Below, piece after piece: positions 1-8,438 of a DNA stretch of 52,552 bases. Within the stretch, counting starts at the first letter, position 1, and each line of letters begins with the position of its first letter. The notes under the pieces are model-generated. The model was given only the letters and a program-made list of their open reading frames with translations, searched no databases and was not told where the DNA came from. The position numbers were made by a program, and so were the translations under genes. The DNA is taken from positions 1 through 52,552 of the forward strand of contig CABTYW010000003.1 of the NCBI GenBank assembly GCA_902489135.1, in the 5' to 3' direction. Source of the DNA: an uncultured Synergistaceae bacterium. GTDB lineage: Bacteria > Synergistota > Synergistia > Synergistales > Dethiosulfovibrionaceae.

Positions 1-739
1 CCAGCACCTCGCGGGCGTAGTCGATTTCCTTCGCCGTCGGCGAGAAGGCCTCGTTGATGGCGCGGACGTGGCGCGGCGAGATGGCGGCCTTTCCGCTGAA
101 ACCCAGACTGCGGGCAAGACGGGCGTCGCACGCCGCACCTTCATCGTCATTGACGTCGGTAAAGGGCGTGTCGTACACGTCAATTCCCGCGGCGCGCGCC
201 GCCGAAACCATGCGGCTCCGGGCGTACAGGATTTCGGTGCCCTCTTTGGTGCGCGGCGCCCGCAGGTCGGTCGTCAAATCTTCGGCGCCCAAAAAAAGAG
301 CGGCCACGCGCGGCGAGGCGGAAGCGACGGCAAAGGCGTTTTCCAAGCCGCGAGCCGTTTCAATGAGCGGAATGAGCTTTACGGTGCCCGCGGGCAGACC
401 GCAGCGCTCCTCCAGCTGAGTCATGAACGCGTCCAGCGTCGCCACATCCTCGGCGCTGCCCACTTTGGTGGGCATGATCAGGTCGGGACGCAGCGGCACC
501 ATCTCCCGAAGGTCGTCCTGCCAGTAGGGAGTGTCCAGAGAGTTGATGCGCACTGTCAGTTCGACGCCTTTGAAGCCCAGAAATCTGATGGCATTGCGCA
601 CCAGAATGCGGGCGGCATCTTTCTGGTCGGGCGCCACGGCGTCCTCAAGGTCGAGTATGACGTTATCGGCGCCCAGGGCGTCGCCGTTGACAATGATGTT
701 GGGCGTGTTGCCCGGCAAAAACAGCAAAGATCGACGCAT
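1..739 (-). CDS. citE: Citrate lyase beta subunit CitE (partial, 3' end outside window)
   Basis: Citryl-CoA lyase subunit of the cytoplasmic citrate lyase complex; it cleaves the citryl thioester carried by CitD into oxaloacetate and acetyl-CitD. Translation of the leftward strand from ATG 739 begins MRRSLLFLPGN and continues with LDLEDAVAPDQKDAAR and VRINSLDTPYW, the HpcH/HpaI aldolase-type TIM-barrel pattern of CitE (LDLEDAV supplies the metal-binding acidic residues). About 246 codons are present; the family is about 290-300 residues, so the C-terminus lies beyond base 1. The start follows the citD stop TAA directly, with no gap, so the two are translationally coupled. citF would be expected next, off the edge. 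Family assignment is confident from sequence memory; no alignment was run. Confidence 0.93.
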   Translation of the reverse strand, partial: MRRSLLFLPGNTPNIIVNGDALGADNVILDLEDAVAPDQKDAARILVRNAIRFLGFKGVELTVRINSLDTPYWQDDLREMVPLRPDLIMPTKVGSAEDVATLDAFMTQLEERCGLPAGTVKLIPLIETARGLENAFAVASASPRVAALFLGAEDLTTDLRAPRTKEGTEILYARSRMVSAARAAGIDVYDTPFTDVNDDEGAACDARLARSLGFSGKAAISPRHVRAINEAFSPTAKEIDYAREVL

Positions 740-1009
740 TTAATCTTCCTCCCTTGACGCGCGGCGGACGGCCGTCTCGGCGCGCGCGCGAATGGTGCAG
801 TCCAGCGCGCCGCGGTCAACGACGCGCATTGAAACGTCATCCACGCCGAGCTCCGACAGAACGCCGCGAAGCGTTCTCTCGATGGCCTCGCCGAACTGCG
901 CTTTCACCGACGATTGGATCTCCACGGACACGCCGCGTCCCGGCTCCACTTCCACCAGGATATCGCTGGATTCCAGCGTTCCGGCTGCGGACTTTCTGAT
1001 GATTTTCAA
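740..1009 (-). CDS. citD: Citrate lyase acyl carrier protein (gamma subunit) CitD
   Basis: Small acyl carrier subunit of citrate lyase, 89 residues, usual size for CitD. The N-terminus reads MKIIRKSAAGTLESSD when started at the TTG at 1009; Ser14 in TLES is the family attachment site for the phosphoribosyl-dephospho-CoA prosthetic group, which CitC acetylates. TTG is preferred over the ATG at 1030 because AAGGAGG lies seven bases upstream and because the protein then starts exactly where CitD proteins do. It is first in a leftward citD-citE operon. citX and citG, which make and attach the prosthetic group, are not seen in this window. Confidence 0.93.
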   Translation of the reverse strand: MKIIRKSAAGTLESSDILVEVEPGRGVSVEIQSSVKAQFGEAIERTLRGVLSELGVDDVSMRVVDRGALDCTIRARAETAVRRASREED

Positions 1010-1059
1010 AGAAGCACCCTCCTTCTGCACACGAGAGATAAAACCATAACCCTGTCTTT

Positions 1060-1088
1060 ATTCTAACACGCCCCCGGCGCGCACAAAA
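1060..1088 (-). promoter_or_regulatory. Possible promoter of the citDE operon
   Basis: Read leftward, TAGAAT (1060-1065) could be a -10 box 50 bases upstream of the citD start, with TTTTGT (1083-1088) at 17-base spacing as a poor -35 box. The -10 is one base off consensus; the -35 is weak, which would fit activator-dependent expression, but this is only a visual match. Confidence 0.3.
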
Positions 1089-1763
1089 GCCGATGGCAGA
1101 GCGATACAAAATTCAGCCGCGACGGGCAGACAATCCGCGGCACGTTGAAGGAGAGCCTCAGCCCCTGTTTTCAGGGCTTTTCAATCAATTCTTTTTCGCC
1201 GTTTTTCTGATTTGCCGGATTTCGGCAAAAAGCACCCGTACTTTGCCCGGAAATCTTCATCCTTTGAACAGAGCCCTTCAGCGGCAAAAACCGTCCGGTG
1301 CCCCGGCATGCCCCATCGCTTTGACCGCTTCCCGCCGCCCTTCACGCCGGCTCCGAAGGGCATATCTTCAATCGCAGAGCTCTTCGCTTCGCTTGGTTTC
1401 AGCCTTTTTCAGCGGAAGGGACAGTATCGCGGTTCTCCTGCTTCCCTTTCCGTCAGCACGGTTCAACGCAGCCGACGGGTTCGCCTCGACGCCGTTGAAA
1501 TGCCGCCGCGGTCGGCGCTTCCACGCGGCGCTCTCTCCTGCAAAAAAGGGGACACCTCCCCATGAGAGCGTTCTCTCAAAGGCGAGGCAGTCCCCTGTCT
1601 TGGTGCAGGCGCGTAGCCTGCTTCATCGGTCAAAACGAGTCCCTTTCACTCCCACGGGCCCATCGGCAACGCTCACGGGCCCATCGGCAGCGGCGTGCCG
1701 CGCCCTCAGTCGCTTCAGCCGTGCCGCGTCGGAGAATTCACCGACGGGAACCGTTCTTGCGGC
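1089..1763. other. Non-coding spacer between the cit and ABC operons
   Basis: About 675 bases with no convincing gene on either strand: open frames here lack ribosome binding sites and recognisable protein sequence. It holds short hairpins (GCAGGC/GCCTGC near 1606-1622) and a two-copy 21-base tandem repeat. No clear terminator for the ABC operon ending at 1764 was found. Confidence 0.5.
1653..1689. repeat. Two-copy tandem repeat, 21-base period
   Basis: CACGGGCCCATCGGCA occurs at 1653-1668 and again at 1674-1689; neighbouring bases also match apart from one or two changes, giving two near-identical 21-base units in non-coding DNA. No function is suggested. Confidence 0.7.
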
Positions 1764-3485
1764 TTAATAGGCAAATTCCTCGGCGAGCTTGGATTTCAGG
1801 ATCAGATTTCTATAGAGACCCGATTGTTCCATCAGCCTGCGGTGCGTTCCCGCATGTTCAACGCGGCCGTGGTCCAAAATCACTATTTTGTCGGCATTTT
1901 CAATTGACTTCAGCCTGTGGGAAATGACCATGACGGTTTTGTTTTGAATGAGTCTGTTTAAGCTCTGCTGAATTTTCAGCTCGTTTTCCACATCCAGACC
2001 GGCGGCGATTTCATCCAAAAGAAGGATGGGCGCGTCTTTCAGGAACGCTCTGGCAATGGACAGTCGCTGTCGCTCTCCCCCTGACAGCTGCGCCCCGTTT
2101 TCCCCGATGAGCGAATTGAATTTCTGCGGCAGCTTTTCGATGAATTCCATGCAGTTGGCGCGCTTCGCCGCTTCTTTCACCTCTTCGTCCGTTGCCGACA
2201 GTCTGCCGATGCGAATATTTTCCAGGACCGACGTGTTAAACAAAATGACATCCTGGAAGACGATGGAAATTTTATCAAACAATGAATCAACGGCAATCTC
2301 GCTGATGTCTTTCCCGTCGATGAGAATTTTTCCCCGCCCGCAGTCATAAAGTCGCGAGACAAGCCTCAGAAGTGTTGTCTTGCCGCAGCCGGAAGTTCCC
2401 ACAAGAGCGGTTACTTCTCCCTGCCGTGCCGAAAAAGACACGTCTTCCAGCACGGCCCCGCTCCTGTCATAGGCAAATCCCACATGCTCCAGCTCCACGT
2501 CAAAGCGTTGAAGTTCCGCCGTCTGCCCGGTTTGAAGCTTCTCGTCGTTAATCTCGCGAATTTTGGCAACTCTCGGCGCGATATAGAGGATTTCCAGAGC
2601 GCTTTCGCTTGAAACATCCACCATTTCCTTGACTTTCACCGCCGCCAACAAATACCCCAAAAGATGGAGAACGCTGACAGACCCCGCACGCAACAGCGGA
2701 GTCCCCACGACGAGCACGACCCCCAGACTGACAAAGGAAAAGAGGCTCGACAGAGCCATGGTTTTGACGGAGGTGCTCTCGGTTTTTACGTGCTCCGCTT
2801 CGCTGTATTCCATCTGGCGATATAAATCATCTTTCGCCTTTTTGCTCAAATCAAATCCCTTGATTTCCTGATGTAATTCAATGATTTCCTGAAATTTTTC
2901 GCTGTTGTCCCGTAAAATCCCATAGAACTTTTCGTTTCCCCGCTCCGTCTTTTTTCTATATAACGACAGGGCCCCAAATCTTAACAGGTTGGGAAGGATG
3001 ACGGCCAGCCCCAGAGAGGCATTACCCGCCATGAGAAGTCCTCCCAGAACGGGCAGAAAGAAATACAGCCCGTAGATCTTGGGAATTGAGTGGCTCATGG
3101 CGTGTTCCACGGCTTCCACATCGGACATGATCGACTGTGCGAGGTCCGACAGGTTTCTCTTTGAAAAATAGCTGAGCGGCAGGGCTTTCAGCTTTTTGGC
3201 GATGGATACTCTCAAATGGGCGCTTTCTTGATAGGTGGCATCAAAAAGCTTTCCATATTCCACCCAAAGCGCCCCATACAGAAAAATCAGCGTTGCCGCA
3301 GAAAAAGATAGGTACAGCCCCGTGCCGTGTTCATGGCCTGAAATCAGCCGGTCCCCCAGCAGCATCACAAGCATTACCGGGAACATGCTGACCACATAGA
3401 CGCCGAAACTTGCCAAAGAAGCCACAAGAAGGCTTCGGGCGCCTTCGTCGGTGACCTGGAATTTATTCCTGAAATGTCTGATCAT
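1764..3485 (-). CDS. ABC transporter, fused membrane and ATPase domains (second of a pair)
   Basis: Half-transporter of 573 residues: an exporter-fold six-helix membrane domain (about 1-310) followed by an ATPase domain. Visible ATPase motifs are Walker A GTSGCGKTT, Q-loop VFQD, signature LSGGERQRLSIARA, Walker B ILLLDE and the H-loop SHRL. The D-loop region reads DEIAAGLD instead of the common DEATSALD. Start ATG 3485 is chosen because GGAGG sits seven bases upstream; an in-frame ATG at 3524 has no such site. It overlaps the upstream ABC gene by 23 bases, so the two are probably co-translated and form a heterodimer. The pairing of two TMD-NBD proteins resembles IrtAB/YbtPQ-type metallophore importers, but lipid, peptide or drug exporters share this architecture, so the substrate is unknown. 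Confidence 0.9.
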   Translation of the reverse strand: MIRHFRNKFQVTDEGARSLLVASLASFGVYVVSMFPVMLVMLLGDRLISGHEHGTGLYLSFSAATLIFLYGALWVEYGKLFDATYQESAHLRVSIAKKLKALPLSYFSKRNLSDLAQSIMSDVEAVEHAMSHSIPKIYGLYFFLPVLGGLLMAGNASLGLAVILPNLLRFGALSLYRKKTERGNEKFYGILRDNSEKFQEIIELHQEIKGFDLSKKAKDDLYRQMEYSEAEHVKTESTSVKTMALSSLFSFVSLGVVLVVGTPLLRAGSVSVLHLLGYLLAAVKVKEMVDVSSESALEILYIAPRVAKIREINDEKLQTGQTAELQRFDVELEHVGFAYDRSGAVLEDVSFSARQGEVTALVGTSGCGKTTLLRLVSRLYDCGRGKILIDGKDISEIAVDSLFDKISIVFQDVILFNTSVLENIRIGRLSATDEEVKEAAKRANCMEFIEKLPQKFNSLIGENGAQLSGGERQRLSIARAFLKDAPILLLDEIAAGLDVENELKIQQSLNRLIQNKTVMVISHRLKSIENADKIVILDHGRVEHAGTHRRLMEQSGLYRNLILKSKLAEEFAY

Positions 3486-5226
3486 CGCTGAACCTCCAGT
3501 CATTGGCGGCGCCGTACCGATCAAAGAGCGACTTGTACTCTCCGCCTTTTTTCAAAAGATGGTCGTGGGAGCCGCGCTCCAGAATTTTTCCGTTTTTCAG
3601 GACGATAATCTCATCAACGTTTTTGATGCTGGACAATCGGTGGGCGATCATGATGACCGTCTTGCCTTTCATGAGATTTTTAAAGGCTTCCTGCAGTTTG
3701 TATTCGTTGTCGGCGTCGATGGCCGCAGAAGCCTCGTCCATCACGAGAATCGGCGAGTCCTTCAGTATGGCCCTGGCAATGGCGATGCGCCCTTTTTCGC
3801 CGCCGGACAAATACACGCCCTTTGTCCCGATCAGAGTATTTTCCCTCTCGGGGAATTTATCTATGATGTCGGTACATCCCGCCAATTGAAGAGCGTTCAT
3901 CACCTCTTGCCGGGTGGCACCTTTCTTGCCCAGCGCCACATTGTCGTAGATGGAAATTTTAAAGAGCCGGGGATCCTGAAAAACAAAGGAAATCGCCCTG
4001 GTCACCGCATCCTCCGTATAGGAGCAAATGGGCTTGTTCCCGATCGTCACCGTTCCGCCGTCGGGCCTGTAGAAGCCGCTGAGCAACTTTGCCAAAGTTG
4101 ACTTTCCCGACCCCGACGCCCCCACAAAAGCATAGGACTTTCCCGCTTTCAAATCCAAACTGAAATTCTCGAAAACCTTTTTTCCGCCATAGGCGAAGTC
4201 TATATTCTGAAAGCCGATATCATAGTTTTCCATCTCCCCGTCGGTGCCGAAACTGAGCGTGTCTCTCCGCATCTCATGGTAGAGTTTTTCCAGATTTTCC
4301 ACCGCATAGCCGGCATTGAACGCGTTCAAAGAAGCATACATAATGCGCATCATGCTGACATACACCGCACCCAAAAGAAAGATGTACATCAAAAGTTCGA
4401 TCATGAAGAAATTCGGGCTCTTCAGAGTGTTGAGGAAAAAAGACAAAGGCAGCGTCACCAGAGCCGCCGCTCCCAAAAACAGCCACTGATAGGTCACATA
4501 GGGAACTTTGCAGCTTTTTGAATAGGAACAGGCATATTTTGCGTAGTCCAGAATCGCTTCGTGCAAAGCCTTGAAAGAACGGACATCCGCCTTGAAGATC
4601 TTGATAACCTGAATGCCCCTCACATACTCCACCGTTTCGCCGCTGAGCCGTTTCAGCGCATCCTGATAGAGCTGCAGAAAAGAAGTTTCTCCTCTTGTCA
4701 TTTTGATCATGAAGATACTTCCTAGGGCGAGGGAAACCACAACGGCACATCCCACTCTGGCGCTGACGGCAAAACTGAGAAGGACGACCATGGGAGGAAC
4801 AGCAAATGCCTGCCCCAGATCGGGGATCATGTGGGCAACAGCCTGATGAGTCATGGCGGCATTGTCGTCGATGGTTTTTCTGATGACGCCCGACGGGTGG
4901 GTGTCAAAAAATCGAAAACCGGCGTCAACTATTCCGTCGATGCCCTTCTTTCTGAGGTTGGTTTCCAGCCGAAAGCCCAGCTTATGGGAAAAAATTCCCG
5001 AAAAATAGTAGAACAGTCCGCCTGAAGTCAAAAGCGCCATGACCACGAGAGAAAGACGCTGAGCCGCTTCAAGATCTTCTGCCATAAGGATTTTGTCCAA
5101 AACCTTATAGATGAAATAATAGCCGGCGCAGGTCATGAGCGCCGAAATTACAGAAAACGCCAACGCCGCTCTGCCGTTGTTTTTTGACTCCGGCACATAC
5201 ACGAACAACTTTTTGTAAAGTTTCAA
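3463..5226 (-). CDS. ABC transporter, fused membrane and ATPase domains (first of a pair)
   Basis: Half-transporter of 587 residues with membrane helices in about the first 310 and an ATPase domain after residue 340. Motifs: Walker A GASGSGKST (369-377), Q-loop FQDPRLF, signature LSGGEKGR (473-480), Walker B ILVMDEAS and H-loop His529. The start is TTG 5226 (MKLYKKLFVY), with AGGAGG seven bases upstream; no ATG fits as well. It is promoter-proximal in a two-gene operon and lies about 55 bases from a perfect 42-bp palindrome. The D-loop reads DEASAAID. The palindrome core resembles operators of DtxR-family metal regulators, which would fit an iron or manganese related import role, but that is inference; the sequence alone fixes only the ABC family. 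Confidence 0.9.
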   Translation of the reverse strand: MKLYKKLFVYVPESKNNGRAALAFSVISALMTCAGYYFIYKVLDKILMAEDLEAAQRLSLVVMALLTSGGLFYYFSGIFSHKLGFRLETNLRKKGIDGIVDAGFRFFDTHPSGVIRKTIDDNAAMTHQAVAHMIPDLGQAFAVPPMVVLLSFAVSARVGCAVVVSLALGSIFMIKMTRGETSFLQLYQDALKRLSGETVEYVRGIQVIKIFKADVRSFKALHEAILDYAKYACSYSKSCKVPYVTYQWLFLGAAALVTLPLSFFLNTLKSPNFFMIELLMYIFLLGAVYVSMMRIMYASLNAFNAGYAVENLEKLYHEMRRDTLSFGTDGEMENYDIGFQNIDFAYGGKKVFENFSLDLKAGKSYAFVGASGSGKSTLAKLLSGFYRPDGGTVTIGNKPICSYTEDAVTRAISFVFQDPRLFKISIYDNVALGKKGATRQEVMNALQLAGCTDIIDKFPERENTLIGTKGVYLSGGEKGRIAIARAILKDSPILVMDEASAAIDADNEYKLQEAFKNLMKGKTVIMIAHRLSSIKNVDEIIVLKNGKILERGSHDHLLKKGGEYKSLFDRYGAANDWRFSDDQTFQE

Positions 5227-5282
5227 GGCCGTGCCTCCTTTGAAGTAAAATTTATTTTATTTGTTATAAACGGCGTGCCGCC

Positions 5283-5324
5283 AATAGCCCTCTAAGTTAG
5301 TTTAAACTAACTTAGAGGGCTATT
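5283..5324. promoter_or_regulatory. Perfect 42-bp palindrome, candidate operator
   Basis: The right half (5304-5324) is the exact reverse complement of the left half (5283-5303), with no spacer; the centre reads TTAGTTTAAACTAA. It sits between two divergent genes, where a terminator has no job to do, about 57 bases upstream of the ABC operon and 195 bases upstream of malic enzyme. The inner TTAG...CTAA symmetry is like DtxR/MntR/IdeR-type boxes (for example TTAGGTTAACCTAA). AT-rich stretches between it and the ABC start could hold the promoter (TATAAC or TAAAAT). Confidence 0.7.
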
Positions 5325-5457
5325 TTAGTCCTTTTCCCTTTCGGCGTCAAGGGGCGCTCATTGGACCTTTTCGGCGACCCGACCATGCACGGAAGCGAAA
5401 ATTTTGCAGCGGCGGGAAAAAGCCGCGTAAAAATGCGTCACTTTTCAATCTTTCATG

Positions 5458-5463
5458 TATAAT
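5458..5463 (+). promoter_or_regulatory. -10 box of the malic enzyme promoter
   Basis: Perfect TATAAT 57 bases upstream of the malic enzyme start. The region 17 bases further upstream (GCGTCA, 5435-5440) matches the -35 consensus at only three positions, compatible with activator-dependent transcription. Confidence 0.5.
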
Positions 5464-5519
5464 AACAACATATGTAATGAATACAATATCTGCACATTCA
5501 GTTGAGGAGGAGTTATGGC

Positions 5520-6698
5520 ATGGCAGAACATTCAATTTACGAAACTGCGCTTCGGCGCCACAAGGAAACGGCAGGCAAGTTCGCCACCGTGAGCAAAATG
5601 CCCGTCACCAACATGCAGGAACTGGCAGTGGCTTATACCCCCGGCGTCGCCGAACCTTGCCGCGCCATCAGCAAAAACCCCGACGACGTTTACACCTACA
5701 CTTCAAAGGGCAATGTGGTGGCCGTTATCAGCGACGGCAGCGCCGTTCTGGGGCTGGGCAACATCGGCGCCAGGGCGGCCATTCCCGTGATGGAAGGCAA
5801 ATGCTGTCTTTTCAAGAACTTCGCCGGCATTGACGCCATTCCCCTGTGCCTTGAAACGCAGGACACCGAAGAGATTGTCGCCATCGTCAAAAACCTCACG
5901 GCGACGCTGGGCGGCATTAACCTTGAGGACATCGCCGCACCGCGCTGCTTCGAAATCGAGGAGCGCCTGAAAGCGCTCTGCGACATTCCCGTGTTCCACG
6001 ACGACCAGCACGGCACTGCCGTCATTCTGCTGGCCGCCGTCATCAACGCCCTCAAGGTGGTGGGCAAGAACATCGCCGACGTGAAAATCGTTCTCAACGG
6101 CGCCGGCGCCGCGGGAACGGCCATCAGCAAAATTCTGCTGCAAGCGGGCGCAAAGAACATTATCGCTCTGGACAGCAAGGGCGCTCTGTCCGCCGACATG
6201 GAACTGCCTCCGGCCAAGGCGGCGCTGGCGAAAATCACCAATCCGAACCGTGAAAAAGGCCCCCTTGCCAAGGTCATCGAGGGCGCCGACATTTTCCTCG
6301 GCACGTCGGTGGGCGGCGCGCTCAAGGCTGAAATGGTCAAAACCATGGCTGCGGGAGCCATCATTTTCGCCATGGCCAACCCCGTGCCCGAGATCTTCCC
6401 CGACGAGGCCAAAGCCGCCGGCGCCGCGGTGGTGGGTACGGGACGCTCGGATTTCCCCAACCAGGTCAACAACTGTCTCGGATTTCCCGGCATCTTCCGC
6501 GGCGCGCTGGACTGCCGTGCCACTCAGATCAACGACGAAATGAAGCTGGCCGCCGCCCGCGCACTGGCCGCCCTTGTTCCCGATGAAGAGCTCTCGGCCG
6601 ACCATGTTATCGTCGATTCCTTCGACGGAAGAGTGGTTCCCGCCGTCGCATCCGCCGTGGCCGAAGCGGCCCGCAGAACGGGCGTCGCCCGTCGGTAA
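5520..6698 (+). CDS. Malic enzyme (NAD(P)-dependent, oxaloacetate-decarboxylating type)
   Basis: Cytoplasmic enzyme converting malate to pyruvate and CO2 with reduction of NAD(P). It has 392 residues, typical of the short bacterial MaeB/YtsJ-like form without the phosphotransacetylase domain. Recognisable blocks are the N-terminal VAYTPGVAEPC, GLGNIGARAAIPVMEGK, the metal-site region FHDDQHGTAVILLAA, the dinucleotide fold NGAGAAGTAI and the C-terminal GRSDFPNQVNNCLGFPGIF. Start ATG 5520 has GGAGGAG eight bases upstream; a TTG at 5502 overlaps that site and is rejected. It is followed after about 100 bases by a 2-hydroxycarboxylate symporter on the same strand, as in maeE-maeP pairs, suggesting malate (or citrate-derived malate) fermentation. 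Cofactor preference cannot be read with certainty. Confidence 0.93.
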   Translation: MAEHSIYETALRRHKETAGKFATVSKMPVTNMQELAVAYTPGVAEPCRAISKNPDDVYTYTSKGNVVAVISDGSAVLGLGNIGARAAIPVMEGKCCLFKNFAGIDAIPLCLETQDTEEIVAIVKNLTATLGGINLEDIAAPRCFEIEERLKALCDIPVFHDDQHGTAVILLAAVINALKVVGKNIADVKIVLNGAGAAGTAISKILLQAGAKNIIALDSKGALSADMELPPAKAALAKITNPNREKGPLAKVIEGADIFLGTSVGGALKAEMVKTMAAGAIIFAMANPVPEIFPDEAKAAGAAVVGTGRSDFPNQVNNCLGFPGIFRGALDCRATQINDEMKLAAARALAALVPDEELSADHVIVDSFDGRVVPAVASAVAEAARRTGVARR

Positions 6699-6741
6699 TC
6701 TTCCGCCGCGCGCGGCACGCCGTCTTCGGTGAAAGTTTTTC

Positions 6742-6762
6742 AGGGCGAAGCCCCTTCGCCCT
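6742..6762 (+). other. Intra-operon hairpin between malic enzyme and symporter
   Basis: AGGGCGAAG and CTTCGCCCT form a nine-pair stem with a three-base loop. There is no T-run, so it is more likely an mRNA stability or processing element than a terminator. Confidence 0.5.
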
Positions 6763-6798
6763 CATGGACTGCATCCATCTTTAAGGAGGACATTGGAC

Positions 6799-8097
6799 AT
6801 GAATGAAGATTTTAAAGGTTTGAAACTGTACAATATGCCGTGGCCCGTCTTTGCCGCTTTTTCCGCCATCGTTCTCGTCGCCGTCGCCATGGGCGTGCTG
6901 CCCAAGGGAATGATCGGCGCCTTTCCTTTTATGATCGTTCTGGGCGGTCTCTTCAACGAGATCGGCAACCGTACGCCCATTGTCAACACTTACCTAGGCG
7001 GCGGCGCCATCGTCATCATCTTCGGCACGGCGCTGCTCTGCTATTATCACGCCATTCCCGGGGGAACCGTCAAGATTATCACCAACTTCATGAAGGGCGA
7101 GGGCTTCCTTGACTTCTACATCGCCGCGCTGATCTGCGGCTCCATCCTGGGCATGAACCGCGACCTGCTGATCCGCGCCGCCATTCGCTACCTGCCCGCC
7201 ATTGTGGGCGGCGTGGCCGTCGCCCTCGGTTTGGCCGGGCTGGTGGGCGAACTGACGGGCTACGGTGCCAAACAGGCCATTCTGTACATTGCCGTGCCCA
7301 TCATGGGCGGCGGCATGGGCGCCGGCGCCGTGCCTCTGTCGAAAATCTTCGGCGAGACGCTGGCTCAGAAGCCCGAGGACATTATCAACATCATGATCCC
7401 CGCCGTAGCCTTGGGCAACGCCATGGCCATCGTGGCGGGCGGCCTGATGAACAAACTCGGCAAGACGTTCCCCACTCTCACGGGCAACGGCGATCTGCTG
7501 ATGACCAAAGGCGGCGACGACGCCATTCAGGCCGACGAGGAGTTCCTGAAAAAACGCGACACTCTCAGCCTCACGGCCATGGGCATCGGCCTGTTTTTAG
7601 CCACCACTTTCTTCGCGTGGGGGCGCATTGTGGCCTTCTTTATCCCGAAAATCCACAGCTATGCCTGGATGATCATTTCCGTGGCCATCGTCAAGGCTCT
7701 GGGGTTGCTTCCTCAGTACTATGAAATCTGCTGCTATCAGTGGTTCCAGTTCGTCATGAAAAACCTCACCTCCGTGCTTCTGGTGGGCATCGGCGTGGCC
7801 TACACCAATCTCGGACAGATCATCTCCGCCTTCTCGGGGCAGTATCTGCTGCTGGTGGGCGTAACGGTGATCGGCAGCATCATCGGCTCCGCGCTCGTGG
7901 GGCGGCTGGTGGGCTTCTATCCCGTCGAGTCGTCCATCACGGCGGGACTTTGCATGGCCAATATGGGCGGCACCGGCGACGTGGCCGTTCTTTCGGCGGC
8001 CAACCGCATGGAACTCATGCCCTTTGCGCAGATTTCCTCGCGCATCGGCGGCGCTTTTATGCTGATCCTGGCCAGCGTGCTGCTGCAAATATTCTGA
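6799..8097 (+). CDS. 2-Hydroxycarboxylate:cation symporter (CitS/MaeN/MaeP family)
   Basis: Secondary transporter of 432 residues in the inner membrane, importing citrate, malate or a related 2-hydroxycarboxylate with Na+ or H+. The family hallmarks are two glycine-rich re-entrant segments: GGGMGAGAVPLSKIFGE in the first half and MANMGGTGDVAVLSAANR in the second, the latter followed by SSRIGGA. Many hydrophobic helices fill the rest. Start ATG 6799 has AAGGAGGA eight bases upstream; a TTG at 6793 is too close to that site. Its position behind malic enzyme favours malate, while the citrate lyase genes elsewhere in the window favour citrate; sequence inspection cannot decide. Expression is probably from the malic enzyme promoter, since no separate promoter is evident. 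Confidence 0.93.
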   Translation: MNEDFKGLKLYNMPWPVFAAFSAIVLVAVAMGVLPKGMIGAFPFMIVLGGLFNEIGNRTPIVNTYLGGGAIVIIFGTALLCYYHAIPGGTVKIITNFMKGEGFLDFYIAALICGSILGMNRDLLIRAAIRYLPAIVGGVAVALGLAGLVGELTGYGAKQAILYIAVPIMGGGMGAGAVPLSKIFGETLAQKPEDIINIMIPAVALGNAMAIVAGGLMNKLGKTFPTLTGNGDLLMTKGGDDAIQADEEFLKKRDTLSLTAMGIGLFLATTFFAWGRIVAFFIPKIHSYAWMIISVAIVKALGLLPQYYEICCYQWFQFVMKNLTSVLLVGIGVAYTNLGQIISAFSGQYLLLVGVTVIGSIIGSALVGRLVGFYPVESSITAGLCMANMGGTGDVAVLSAANRMELMPFAQISSRIGGAFMLILASVLLQIF

Positions 8098-8144
8098 GTT
8101 CGCCTTCGCGAAAATTAAAAGATCTTTTTCTGTCGCATCATGGG

Positions 8145-8181
8145 GAGACCGCCCGCGGAAACTTTGCGCGCGGTCTCTTTT
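8145..8181 (+). terminator. Terminator of the malic enzyme-symporter operon
   Basis: GAGACCGC (8145-8152) pairs with GCGGTCTC (8170-8177), followed by four T; it lies 48 bases after the symporter stop codon. Confidence 0.8.
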
Positions 8182-8438
8182 ATGCGCCCCTTCGGGAAAC
8201 GTCGGGAGCTTTGTGCCTTTTCGTGCCTTTCTCCATAAAAAAATCCGATCTCAGGCAGCCGCACCGACCGTCTTTCCACTCTTTGAGCGCCGCGAAAGGA
8301 GCCGCCGGCTTTTCTCGTTTCACGTAAACGAAAGGTTTTCAAAAGCCCGTCCGGCGGCTATAATGAACTGAGGTTTCCGAAGTTCTCTTTGAACTTTTGG
8401 ACTGCCCTGAAACGCTGTTATCAAAGGAGGTATGCCTG
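8182..8438 (+). promoter_or_regulatory. Upstream region and promoter of the PH-domain gene
   Basis: No gene is seen in these bases. A likely promoter is TTTTCA (8336-8341), 17-base spacer, TATAAT (8359-8364). Just upstream, at about 8315-8331, TCGTTT and AAACGA flank CACGT as a short inverted repeat that could be an operator. Confidence 0.5.

Noticed and set aside
5347..5535. Small leftward open frame between the palindrome and malic enzyme
   Set aside because: It runs through the malic enzyme promoter and ribosome binding site and has no site of its own.
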